DNA from: a virus
Strand: one strand, 5' to 3'
Virus record (IMG/VR): IMGVR_UViG_3300037507_003024
Span: 1 to 22,248 of that record
Length of the DNA stretch: 22,248 nt
Of the stretch, positions 12,921 through 20,455 are shown piece after piece. The notes under the pieces were generated by a model. That model saw only the letters and a program-made list of their open reading frames with translations, was not told where the DNA came from and did not search any database. The position numbers were made by a program, and so were the translations under genes. Position 1 is the stretch's first letter. The number at the start of each line of letters is the position of its first letter.

Positions 12921-13889
12921 ATGGGCAAGATTGGAAAAGTCTCAACAATCAAGAAAGAGTATAACAACTCACAACTTCAGACTATGCAAGGTGGTCTTGC
13001 ATTAAGAGGATTCACACGTATTCCTGGAACAGGGGTGTTTAAGTATCCTTACAGAGAACTAGATGGTAAATACAGAACAGGACTTGATCCTGATGCTGCT
13101 TACATCCGCAGAATTCAAGACCCTCTTGAGAGAGAAATGGAAATTGAGCGTGTTACAGCTCTGAAACAAAGACTTGAAAAAGATCTTGGAGATATTGATT
13201 TAGGTCCTCGTTCTCAGTTTTGGAACTATGGACTTTCTACATCAAACCAAGATTCACTACACGTTCAGCCTGTAAAACTGCTGGATGGTGATAACTTCTT
13301 TGACTTAGGTATTCCCTTCCAAGAGCTAGCTTTTGCATGGTTGCGTGTGCATCCTACAATTGCTTCTAGCTACCAAGCTTGGGAGCGTGGTGAGTTTCCT
13401 GCTGACACTCAGTTCTATGTAGCTGATGATGAAGTGGAAAATGCTGTTCTGTTTAAGAAGAAGCAACTTATCAATAAGGCTATTGTCAAGTTTGACAGTA
13501 TGACTCCTGAGAAGAAAAAGAAAGTGGCACGTTTGTTGGGACTGCCTGTTACAGACAACACTACAGAAGAAGCTGTGTACAACCAGGTTGATAACTTGTT
13601 GAAACAGACAGAGTTCAAGAATGGTAAATACCAGGGACTCTCTCCTGTAGAAGTGTTCAATAGATATGCAGACATGAGAGAAAACTTGCTCCATATTAAA
13701 GACTTGGTTAAACAAGCTCTCACCCACTCCATCTACAGAGCTAGACCTAGTGGTAAGATTTACGAGGGTGAGTTTGAAGTGGCCAAGGATGAAGATGATT
13801 TAATTAAAACGCTTGCTGACGATGATAATCAGGACATGCTCCTGACTCTCGAAGGTAAGCTGAAAACTAAGAAACTAGCTGCCTTATGA
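12921..13889 (+). CDS. Conserved crAss-like virion protein behind the capsid gene (322 aa)
   Basis: The protein reads MGKIGKVSTIKKEYNNSQLQ, later FTRIPGTGVFKYPYRELDGK, a charged helix LEREMEIERVTALKQRLEKD and, near the end, a helical, acidic tail. No enzymatic motif is visible. In crAss-like phages a protein of this type follows the major capsid gene and is taken to be a virion protein; whether it is an inner capsid, cargo or accessory shell protein I cannot say. Its leader (AACTACAT before ATGG) is identical to that of the scaffold gene. It overlaps the next start by 4 nt (ATGA). Confidence 0.7.
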   Translation: MGKIGKVSTIKKEYNNSQLQTMQGGLALRGFTRIPGTGVFKYPYRELDGKYRTGLDPDAAYIRRIQDPLEREMEIERVTALKQRLEKDLGDIDLGPRSQFWNYGLSTSNQDSLHVQPVKLLDGDNFFDLGIPFQELAFAWLRVHPTIASSYQAWERGEFPADTQFYVADDEVENAVLFKKKQLINKAIVKFDSMTPEKKKKVARLLGLPVTDNTTEEAVYNQVDNLLKQTEFKNGKYQGLSPVEVFNRYADMRENLLHIKDLVKQALTHSIYRARPSGKIYEGEFEVAKDEDDLIKTLADDDNQDMLLTLEGKLKTKKLAAL

Positions 13890-14617
13890 TACCAGTAGAT
13901 AGTTTATTGTACAAGATTGACCAACGACTAAATAAACTATCTACCAACGTTCATCAGCAGATCAACCTGGAGGATAAGATTTTAGCCCTCAATGAGTCTC
14001 AAATCAAGCTGATAAAACAAAAGGTTGATGGTATTAGCGTAATTAGTGGACTGGGTCTTGACTCATTTAAGAAGCGTTACGAAGATTTACAAAGTCTCGT
14101 AATCACATATAATCACCAGCCTCTTGACCTACAGGTTAAGAACGCTGAACTACACCAATGGTTCGCTAATCTGCACCTTCTTGTTCCTAAGTACATGTTC
14201 TACATAGACGCTTATGTACTAGCTGACAAGGGGGTGTGTAAGGACAGAAAGATCTGGATAAACAGAGACTTGGCTAAACACGGCGATCTTCAGTTCATTC
14301 TGAATAATGATCACTACAAGCCTTCCTTTGAGTATCAAGAAACATTCAACTTTCTATCTTCTGACGAGATATCAATCTTTACAGATGGTACATTTACCCC
14401 CAGTAAGATATATCTCTCCTACATGAGGTATCCTCAATACATTGATAAGACAGGATATGTAAGGTTTGACGGTGTGCCCTCTGTTGATTCTGACTGTGAA
14501 TTAGAAACCTACCTAGAAGATGAGTTGCTAGACCTAACAGTACAAAACCTGGCTATGTACACTGAAAATCAATCTGCTGTACAAAGCTCTGTGTATAGAA
14601 TTCAAACGAACGAATAA
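13886..14617 (+). CDS. Probable head-tail connector or ring protein (243 aa)
   Basis: The N-terminus MIPVDSLLYKIDQRLNKLST with EDKILALNESQIKLIKQKVD is a helical signature I associate with conserved crAss-like structural proteins. The second half is beta-rich (KIYLSYMRYPQYIDKTGYVR) and ends with an acidic helix LETYLEDELLDLTVQNLAMY, a layout also seen in head-completion and connector proteins that plug onto the portal. I therefore infer a neck ring. It starts within the stop of the previous gene and is followed by a 27-nt A/T-rich leader of the next. Confidence 0.7.
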   Translation: MIPVDSLLYKIDQRLNKLSTNVHQQINLEDKILALNESQIKLIKQKVDGISVISGLGLDSFKKRYEDLQSLVITYNHQPLDLQVKNAELHQWFANLHLLVPKYMFYIDAYVLADKGVCKDRKIWINRDLAKHGDLQFILNNDHYKPSFEYQETFNFLSSDEISIFTDGTFTPSKIYLSYMRYPQYIDKTGYVRFDGVPSVDSDCELETYLEDELLDLTVQNLAMYTENQSAVQSSVYRIQTNE

Positions 14618-14644
14618 CATTTTTAACAATTAAAATAAAGCAAA

Positions 14645-15808
14645 ATGGCTGATTTTTCATTAACTACGCTCTTCGTAGTTCCTGTTGGTAGCGGTATTGC
14701 CAATAGCGGATCTACGCAAGATCTTACCCCTGGAAAAGTGGGTATCTTCAAAGCAGACTATGCTGTAGCCACTGCTGGTAACATTGCTGCCTCTCCCTAC
14801 TTTTATGTAGCTCAGGGACGCACAAACACTTATCTGCAAGGTTCCAAGCGCTCTGACAAGATTAAAGGATGCGCTACCGCTAATTGCACAAGCAATGTAA
14901 CTGAATGGTACAAAACTGTAGGTTGTCCTACTGCTGCCACTCAGGTTACTGATGTATCTGGATGGAACGTACAGTGTGGTGACATTGTTACCCTCACTCT
15001 CCGTGCTCACTCTAGCTACATTGATACATTGTACTTCAACGGTTTCACTCGTAGTGTAACTGTTCAAGCTCCTTGTTGCGAGTGTGGTGGTGATCCTTGT
15101 GATACTGTGGATGTGCCTGCTCTGATTGACCAGTTCATCTATCAATTGGAACTCCAAGCTCCTGGTAACAACCCTGACAACATCTCTTTCAACACATTCT
15201 ATCAGTTCCAGCGTATTGGAAATGATCAGAACGCTATCCTGCGTATTACAGGTAAACCCCTGACTAAGTACGGACAGCCTTGTGATGTTGCAGCGTTCCC
15301 TTGGGAGTATGACCGCATGTGGTTCCGTACATTCGTGTACAATGGACCAGCAACCACAGCTGACTTCATCGTGGCTGATGCTTGTAACATTGTAGCTGAT
15401 GCTACCATTATTCAGCGTGCTTCTTATCCCAGCGGTACATCTGCTGAGATTGCACAACTGGAGAAGAACTTCTACAGCTACCAAGCTGGATATTTGAAGC
15501 ACCTCTACAGAATGAATGGCTACAATGAGAACTTTGAGAGCTGGGTAAGTGATGGTACCACTTACAACACCTTCAACATCCGTTTCAACGAGTATGACAA
15601 AACTGCTTACCAATGGGGTGACTACATCATGGAGGATAGCAGAGTTATCATCGCTGTTCAAAAAGGATCTGCTGAAGAAACTGCTCTTGAAGCTATCCTT
15701 GAGGCTGCGTTGGGAAATGTAGTGGCTGATAATGATTGTGTTACTACCACATCTACCACCACTACCATTTGGCCCACTACTACTACCACATCTACTCTGA
15801 TTCCGTAA
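14645..15808 (+). CDS. Abundant virion protein with Thr-rich C-terminus (387 aa)
   Basis: The N-terminal part (MADFSLTTLFVVPVGSGIAN; VGCPTAATQV; GDIVTLTLRAHSSYIDTLYF) looks like a beta-sandwich. A Cys-rich link QAPCCECGGDPCDTVD joins it to a larger second domain, and the end is a Thr/Ser tail (about 363-386). Arginine codons are mostly CGT/CGC as in the major capsid gene, so high expression is likely: an auxiliary capsid, decoration or tube protein. I cannot say which. The gene ends TAATAGTAG, three stops in a row. A frame of over 400 codons on the opposite strand is an artefact of codon bias. Confidence 0.7.
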   Translation: MADFSLTTLFVVPVGSGIANSGSTQDLTPGKVGIFKADYAVATAGNIAASPYFYVAQGRTNTYLQGSKRSDKIKGCATANCTSNVTEWYKTVGCPTAATQVTDVSGWNVQCGDIVTLTLRAHSSYIDTLYFNGFTRSVTVQAPCCECGGDPCDTVDVPALIDQFIYQLELQAPGNNPDNISFNTFYQFQRIGNDQNAILRITGKPLTKYGQPCDVAAFPWEYDRMWFRTFVYNGPATTADFIVADACNIVADATIIQRASYPSGTSAEIAQLEKNFYSYQAGYLKHLYRMNGYNENFESWVSDGTTYNTFNIRFNEYDKTAYQWGDYIMEDSRVIIAVQKGSAEETALEAILEAALGNVVADNDCVTTTSTTTTIWPTTTTTSTLIP

Positions 15809-15842
15809 TAGTAGGAAGCTAGGAAACAAAATCATATAACCT

Positions 15843-15890
15843 AAGCCAGAGGTGAGAGGATACAAACTCAGATCCTCTGGCTTATTTATT
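15843..15890 (+). terminator. Intrinsic terminator inside the structural block
   Basis: AAGCCAGAGG (15843-15852) pairs perfectly over 10 bp with CCTCTGGCTT (15874-15883); TGAG and CTCA extend the stem inside the loop. TTATTTATT follows. It ends only 10-17 nt before the ATG at 15900, with no room for a new promoter, so it probably acts as a partial terminator reducing transcription of the genes behind it. Confidence 0.8.
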
Positions 15891-15899
15891 TCAAACAAC

Positions 15900-16463
15900 A
15901 TGGCAGATTTGAAATTAGACATATTAGTGATTCCTACATACAATACACTAACATTAGGAATTGCTGATGCTTCTGTCTATCCTACTAATCCCCCTGTTGT
16001 TTCTGGAGCCACTATTGAGATTAACGTTCCTGGTTTTGGTATTGTAATGAGACCATTCAGCGTTAATGACTTCAACATTTTCAACTCTTCAAATCTAGGC
16101 ATCACTGCACCAGGAGTGGAACAACCTCTTCCTGATGGAGTGTACCATCTAAAATACTCTGTAGCACCTGCATACATCAACTTTGTAGAAAAGTCTATCA
16201 TGCGTGTGGAAAAGCTGCAAGAGAAGTTTGATGGTGCATTTATGAAGCTGGATATGATGGAGTGTGATAGGGCTATTAAAACCCAAGCAAAGGTGGATCT
16301 TACATCCATCTATTTCTTTATTCAGGGTTCTATAGCTGCAGCTAACAACTGTGCTACACAGGAAGCTATGAAACTATATGCCCAAGCGGACAATATGTTG
16401 GATAACTTCCTCAAGAACAATTGTGGATGCTCTGGAAACAACTACATAATAAACTTCTCATAA
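15900..16463 (+). CDS. Conserved phage structural protein (187 aa)
   Basis: The protein starts MADLKLDILVIPTYNTLTLG; the first half is beta-rich (SGATIEINVPGFGIVMRPFS) and the second half a helix bundle (KSIMRVEKLQEKFDGAFMKL) ending in a Cys motif NNCGCSGNN. The start at 15900 is chosen rather than an earlier ATG at 15852, which would put the terminator hairpin inside the gene. Proteins with this layout are frequent in structural blocks of Bacteroidota phages; the exact role is unknown. The next gene starts one base after its stop. Confidence 0.7.
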   Translation: MADLKLDILVIPTYNTLTLGIADASVYPTNPPVVSGATIEINVPGFGIVMRPFSVNDFNIFNSSNLGITAPGVEQPLPDGVYHLKYSVAPAYINFVEKSIMRVEKLQEKFDGAFMKLDMMECDRAIKTQAKVDLTSIYFFIQGSIAAANNCATQEAMKLYAQADNMLDNFLKNNCGCSGNNYIINFS

Positions 16464-16464
16464 C

Positions 16465-16617
16465 ATGGCAAGTTGTCGTAATTGTGGAGCTAAATTTGGC
16501 TGTGGGTGCCAGCTTATCAATGGCTTATGCGCAGCCTGTAATGCAGCCACTAAACAAAGCAAAAACTTTATAAGAAATGTTGTCGCCAAGGCTCACAAAT
16601 TGTCCAGAATGTGCTAA
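16465..16617 (+). CDS. Small Cys-rich zinc-ribbon-like protein (50 aa)
   Basis: The frame reads MASCRNCGAKFGCGCQLING and LCAACNAATK, with Cys at 4, 7, 13, 15, 22 and 25 in a zinc-ribbon-like arrangement, then a basic helical tail. It lies one base after the previous stop and overlaps the next gene by 41 nt. The spacing and Cys pattern make it convincing in spite of its length. Function unknown; a small structural or assembly factor fits the position. Confidence 0.65.
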   Translation: MASCRNCGAKFGCGCQLINGLCAACNAATKQSKNFIRNVVAKAHKLSRMC

Positions 16618-16843
16618 CATTCCTTCTCTGATTGCAGAGATAGATTGTAAGATTGCCAACCTGGCTAACAATTTGTATAATAATGTTGTATTTATTTTAA
16701 ACCAACCTGTCCCTGGTGGGACCATGTTGGACCTCCTAAACTATAGGAGGATTCTTGTTTATAAGTATTGCAATCCCCATTATAATGCTGAGTTCACTGT
16801 GAACATGATTGCCAGCAGAGTTAAAATTCTAAAATTTAGATAA
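16577..16843 (+). CDS. Small conserved protein with CPEC motif (88 aa)
   Basis: The protein reads MLSPRLTNCPECANIPSLIA, then EIDCKIANLANNLYNNVVFI and a Tyr-rich second half (NYRRILVYKYCNPHYNAEFT). The pair CPEC plus a downstream Cys suggests a metal or disulfide site; the rest is helical. Similar small proteins are found among structural genes of crAss-like phages. It overlaps the Cys-rich gene before it, and its stop directly abuts the ATG of the collar-domain protein, so all are likely translated together. Confidence 0.7.
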   Translation: MLSPRLTNCPECANIPSLIAEIDCKIANLANNLYNNVVFILNQPVPGGTMLDLLNYRRILVYKYCNPHYNAEFTVNMIASRVKILKFR

Positions 16844-17992
16844 ATGTCTTGTTCAAATTGTTATAACGGCTGTACAGAAATTGTATCAGATCAGTGTGTC
16901 AAATATACAGGAGTGGATGTTCCCATCTTAGGGATTAAAACAGGAGACTCTCTGTCATATGTTGAACAAGCTCTGATTGGATTTCTTGTATCAACGCTCA
17001 ATGGAAGCGGTATTAAGCTAGATATCAACCCACAAATCATTTGTGAGATTGTTAATAAGAATCTAGTGGAGTGTGAAGACCTCACTCTCATTAACGTGAT
17101 TCAGGCACTTATAAAAGCCATCTGTGAACTTGATGAAAGACTCACCACTCTTGAGGGTGAATTCGCAGCTCTAGAAGGAGCTTACACAGTGGATTGTCTT
17201 GATGGTGTAAGTAGCACCTCAGGAACACATGCTATTCTTCAGGCTACCATTACAAAGCTTTGTGATCATATTGTTGATTTTGAGGCTTTTGTGTTAGATG
17301 TTGAGACCAACTATGTAAAGAAATCAGAGCTCTGTGCCCTGGTGGCAGCTTGTGCACCAAGTCCTGGTGCAACGCAGTATAAGGACAGAATGGTTCCTTA
17401 TGCAGTGGTTGAATACTATGGATCTCTGACCAACTTTGATTTGACAGGCGCAGGTATTCCTGCTAACGGATTTGAAGACATCTACCTGTGTAACGGAAAC
17501 AATGGTACTCCTGACAAGCGTGGAAGAATCCCTGTAGGAGCTATTCAAGGTGTTCCTGGTGGTGCTCTCAATCCTGCTGTAGATCCTGCTATTGCTGGTA
17601 ATCCTAACTATGCATTAAATGGAACAACTGGTGCTAACACCATTACACTTACACCTGCTCAGATCCCTGCTCACACTCACACTGCAACTGTAACAATAAC
17701 AGATCCTGGACACACCCACTTTATTGCTAATCCTGGTGACACTAGCACATTGTTAGACTCAACTCACAGTGCTGCCAGAGGACATTCTACAGGTGGAAAC
17801 CTTGGGTATGATCTTGTAAATACAACAGGAACTACAGCCACTGTGGGTCTCACTGATAATAAAACTACAGGTCTTAAAGGTAGTGGCCCTGATCAAAATG
17901 TTTCTGTGGTCAATGCTTCTGTAGGAGGCGGTCAGTCTCACAGCAACATTCCTCCAGTGCTTGCTTGCTACTACATCATGTATATTCCATAA
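16844..17992 (+). CDS. Fibre protein with phage tail collar domain (382 aa)
   Basis: The N-terminal 60 residues (MSCSNCYNGCTEI; CVKYTGVDVPILGIKTGDSL) resemble the start of the protein at 18013-18507 and probably attach it to the virion. A coiled-coil region follows (ERLTTLEGEFAALEGAY). The C-terminal half is a tail-collar-like domain: FEDIYLCNGNNGTPDKRGRI, PVGAIQG, TLTPAQIPAHTHT, DPGHTHF and the end SNIPPVLACYYIMYIP. Collar domains of this type occur in trimeric tail or head fibres that contact the host surface. The His-rich stretches may bind metal. Stop codons TAATAG are in tandem. Confidence 0.85.
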   Translation: MSCSNCYNGCTEIVSDQCVKYTGVDVPILGIKTGDSLSYVEQALIGFLVSTLNGSGIKLDINPQIICEIVNKNLVECEDLTLINVIQALIKAICELDERLTTLEGEFAALEGAYTVDCLDGVSSTSGTHAILQATITKLCDHIVDFEAFVLDVETNYVKKSELCALVAACAPSPGATQYKDRMVPYAVVEYYGSLTNFDLTGAGIPANGFEDIYLCNGNNGTPDKRGRIPVGAIQGVPGGALNPAVDPAIAGNPNYALNGTTGANTITLTPAQIPAHTHTATVTITDPGHTHFIANPGDTSTLLDSTHSAARGHSTGGNLGYDLVNTTGTTATVGLTDNKTTGLKGSGPDQNVSVVNASVGGGQSHSNIPPVLACYYIMYIP

Positions 17993-18012
17993 TAGCTTAA
18001 AATCTTCATATA

Positions 18013-18507
18013 ATGTCTTGCAATTGCACACCCACTACCCCTGTAGATCCCTGTAACGTACAACCTATTGCAACAAATAATGTTTCGTACAGTGGTCCCA
18101 ATCTCTCCTGCACAGGAATTCATACATGTGATACAGTTACTGTTGCTTTTGAAAAGGTGAATGAGGAGATTTGTGACTTACAAAGCGAACTGACTGCTCT
18201 TCAGAACCTTGTAAATAGTTTGACAACTACCACCACAACTTCCACTACAAGTTCTACAACTACCACCACAACAACAATACTTTGTCCTTCTTGCAGTTTC
18301 TACTCTGTGACAAATGAAAACCTCACTCCTGCAGAAGTTATATACTATGCCTGCGGAGGGTTTTACAACACTGCTGTTGTAGGTAGCTTTAGTACAATTT
18401 ACATATGTGCTTGTACAGGCACTGTGGTGATTCCTCCTATTCCTGGCGTATCTTCTGCAGATTTGGGAGATTGTCCTACAACAACAACCACCACAACACT
18501 TATCTAA
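18013..18507 (+). CDS. Fibre-like protein with polythreonine linkers (164 aa)
   Basis: Order: a Cys-rich N-terminal anchor (MSCNCTPTTPVDPCNVQPIA; NVSYSGPNLSCTGIHTCDTV) similar to that of the collar protein, a short coiled coil (EEICDLQSELTALQNLVNSL, residues 50-69), an 18-residue Thr/Ser linker (residues 71-88), a small Cys-rich module (CPSCSFYSVTNEN; YYACGGFYNTAV; YICACTG), and a second short Thr run at the C-terminus. The layout is a trimeric stalk bearing a small tip, on the surface of head or tail. It lies 20 nt behind the collar gene and 6 nt before the next. Confidence 0.75.
   Translation: MSCNCTPTTPVDPCNVQPIATNNVSYSGPNLSCTGIHTCDTVTVAFEKVNEEICDLQSELTALQNLVNSLTTTTTTSTTSSTTTTTTTILCPSCSFYSVTNENLTPAEVIYYACGGFYNTAVVGSFSTIYICACTGTVVIPPIPGVSSADLGDCPTTTTTTTLI
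18223..18276 (+). repeat. Thr/Ser-codon repeat tract
   Basis: Eighteen consecutive Thr or Ser codons, mostly ACA, ACT and ACC, with the pattern ACAACTACCACCACAACT and then imperfect copies. It encodes the linker of the protein at 18013-18507 and is related in composition to the tract at 18742-18798. Confidence 0.7.
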
Positions 18508-18513
18508 TAAACC

Positions 18514-19020
18514 ATGATAGTAACAATTACACTAACAGTTGCAGGGTCTGAAACAGGACCTTTCAACCTGTATTCAGATGTTGATGGATACACAGCAGCC
18601 TTTGAAACAGGTGTGGCTAAAGCATCTCTTTTGGCTGGATATACAAGTAATCTTGTTCCTAACGGAACCACCATTATCAGAGTGATGTCAGACAATCCTC
18701 CTCTGTGTACAAACTTTATTGATATTCCCATAGTGCCCTGCACAACCACCACTACAACCACTACAACCACCACTACAACCACCACTACAACTACCACTGC
18801 TGCTCCTTGTGTTTGCTATTTCATTCTGAATGAAACAGGAGGATCACTGGATTACACTTATACACCTTGTGGAGGTGAGTCTGTGACTAATTCACTGGGT
18901 GCTGGTCAGAACGTACAGGTGTGCTCAGCATCATCTCCAACAGGAGCTTCCTTAACCATAGCTCCTTGCTCTTCTGCTACAAGCTGTACAAGTGACGGAG
19001 AATGTGAGGGTTGCACCTAA
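18514..19020 (+). CDS. Fibre-like protein with 19-threonine linker and Cys-rich tip (168 aa)
   Basis: The N-terminal domain (MIVTITLTVAGSETGPFNLY, SDVDGYTAAF, VPNGTTIIRVMSD) is a beta-rich module often found in phages of Bacteroidota. Then come 19 threonines in a row (residues 77-95) and a C-terminal module CVCYFILNETGG, YTYTPCGGESVT, QVCSASS that aligns in layout with the tip of the protein before it, ending in more cysteines. The linker is built from imperfect 12-bp repeats. The linker may be O-glycosylated by host enzymes; that is speculation. It is the last gene before a double terminator. Confidence 0.75.
   Translation: MIVTITLTVAGSETGPFNLYSDVDGYTAAFETGVAKASLLAGYTSNLVPNGTTIIRVMSDNPPLCTNFIDIPIVPCTTTTTTTTTTTTTTTTTTTAAPCVCYFILNETGGSLDYTYTPCGGESVTNSLGAGQNVQVCSASSPTGASLTIAPCSSATSCTSDGECEGCT
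18742..18798 (+). repeat. 12-bp minisatellite coding for polythreonine
   Basis: The unit ACAACCACCACT repeats nearly five times (one copy lacks a codon, the last has one base changed), giving 19 Thr codons. Unit gain or loss keeps the frame and would change the linker length by four residues. Confidence 0.85.
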
Positions 19021-19035
19021 TAAATGAATATACAA

Positions 19036-19098
19036 AAGCCCTGTTTGTTGGTTTTCAGGGCTTCTCCCTGGGGTTTCTACCCTGGGGAGTTTTTATTT
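19036..19098 (+). terminator. Tandem terminator closing the fibre genes
   Basis: Two adjoining hairpins: AAGCCCTG/CAGGGCTT (19036-19043 with 19056-19063, 12-nt loop), then CTCCCTGGGGT/ACCCTGGGGAG (19064-19074 with 19079-19089, 11 pairs including two G-T, loop TTCT). TTTTTATTT follows the second. Together they make the strongest stop signal in the window. Confidence 0.9.
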
Positions 19099-19143
19099 AT
19101 AACCAAAAATGTTATCATGGATAACGAGAATTGTTTAAATAAT

Positions 19144-19175
19144 TTTGGGAAATATCAAAATGTTTCTTACCTTTA
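19144..19175 (+). promoter_or_regulatory. Bacteroidota-type promoter of the last unit
   Basis: TTTG at 19144-19147, a 20-nt spacer, then TACCTTTA at 19168-19175, one base off the consensus TAnnTTTG. The spacing equals that of the promoter at 2673. It lies behind the tandem terminator and 29 nt ahead of the ATG at 19205, where a new promoter is needed. Confidence 0.6.
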
Positions 19176-19204
19176 CTGCAATTTTAACTAAACCAAAAAT
19201 ATAA

Positions 19205-20455
19205 ATGCCTGAAAATCAATCCCTTCTGCACCAATTGGAACAAATGCTCCATTGGAAAAAGAGCAAGAAGTTCTACGCAGAAAAGCTAAACATTACAGAG
19301 GCTGAGGTGGATGAGCTGATGAAAGAGCTAAAAAGCTCAGAAGATGCTCAAAATGAGGCAGAAGTTGGAAACTATATTGGAGACCTAGAAAATCAAGTGG
19401 TAAGATTCTTTGAGGACATTCAGAAGGGAACAGGTGAGGTGGTGTTCAACTCTAAAGAAGAAATCAAGAGTTTGGACGAACTGATTGAAAAGTGTAACAT
19501 AGATACGGACAAGTGGGAGATAACTAAATACGTCCAAAACTACTGGGGAAATGCTGAACAGCCTCACTACCAAGTGAAGGCATGGTTAGGCAAAAAGAAA
19601 GATGAGCAGATATTTCAAGATAGTTTTGTTTCCTTCCTGGAAACCTATCAACCCTGCTCCCCTGAGATAGTAGCTCCTAAGTTTGATGTGGGTAAGAGAG
19701 ATGCCTGCCTGATTATAAACAAGCAGGATTCCCACTTAAATAAGTTAGACATAGGAGGAGATAATGACATCAGTCAGAGGTTTGGTGATTTTATTCAAAG
19801 GGTGGAAATCATCCTGAACCAAGCTTCTCTGGCAAACAATTTAACAGATATTAAATACATCATTGGGTCTGACGAGTTTAACAGCGAGTTCACCAATACA
19901 ACTACAAAAGGCACACCCCAGCAAAACATCCTTTCCTATCACAGTGCTTTCCAAGCTATATGTGAGCATGAGGTGAGCGTGATAAACCTGCTTCTTCAAA
20001 GAGGTGAGCACGTTGAGGTGATATTTGTAGCTGGTAATCATGATGAGTTTGTAGGCTGGCATCTGGCTAGCTGGTTGCAAACTTATTTTAGAAATGAAGA
20101 TCGTGTGGTGTTTGACATCTCTCCGAGATACAGAAAGTATGTGAGCTATGGCTATTCAGCCATGATGTTCAATCACGGAGATGCTCTCAAACCTGCCAAA
20201 CTTGCCCATCTGTTTCCTATGGAATACAAGAATGATTGGTCAAGTCATGAACACTTCTACATCTTCACAGGAGATAAGCATCATGAGATGAGCCTTGATT
20301 TCAACGGTATTAAGTTCTATCAACTACCAGCTTTTTCAACAGCAAAGAGTGGTTGGGATGATAAGAATGGATATACAATAAGTAGAGGTGAGGTAACAGG
20401 CTTTCTCCTAGATTCCGATGATGGAATGACAAACATCTTCAAACAGTATATATAA
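19205..20455 (+). CDS. Calcineurin-like metallophosphoesterase with N-terminal HTH-like segment (416 aa)
   Basis: The metal-binding motifs of calcineurin-like phosphoesterases are all there: KQDSHL (Asp175, His177), GSDEFN (Asp223), GNHDE (277-281), NHGD (323-326) and TGDKHH (355-360). Members hydrolyse phosphomonoesters or phosphodiesters, including DNA. The first 45 residues (HWKKSKKFYAEKLNITEAEV then DELMKELK) look like a helix-turn-helix, so it may bind nucleic acid. Standing among virion genes and having its own promoter, it may process DNA ends, counter a host nucleotide defence or be carried in the particle; the sequence does not decide. Its stop overlaps the next start (TAATG). Confidence 0.85.
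   Translation: MPENQSLLHQLEQMLHWKKSKKFYAEKLNITEAEVDELMKELKSSEDAQNEAEVGNYIGDLENQVVRFFEDIQKGTGEVVFNSKEEIKSLDELIEKCNIDTDKWEITKYVQNYWGNAEQPHYQVKAWLGKKKDEQIFQDSFVSFLETYQPCSPEIVAPKFDVGKRDACLIINKQDSHLNKLDIGGDNDISQRFGDFIQRVEIILNQASLANNLTDIKYIIGSDEFNSEFTNTTTKGTPQQNILSYHSAFQAICEHEVSVINLLLQRGEHVEVIFVAGNHDEFVGWHLASWLQTYFRNEDRVVFDISPRYRKYVSYGYSAMMFNHGDALKPAKLAHLFPMEYKNDWSSHEHFYIFTGDKHHEMSLDFNGIKFYQLPAFSTAKSGWDDKNGYTISRGEVTGFLLDSDDGMTNIFKQYI

Noticed and set aside
14660-15943. Minus-strand frame of 427 codons opposite the abundant virion protein
   Set aside because: Same cause as above; rich in Ser, Thr and Val without domain features, and it runs through the terminator hairpin.
18504-18797. Minus-strand frame beginning with a run of valines
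   Set aside because: It is the complement of the threonine repeat tract and lies inside the fibre gene.
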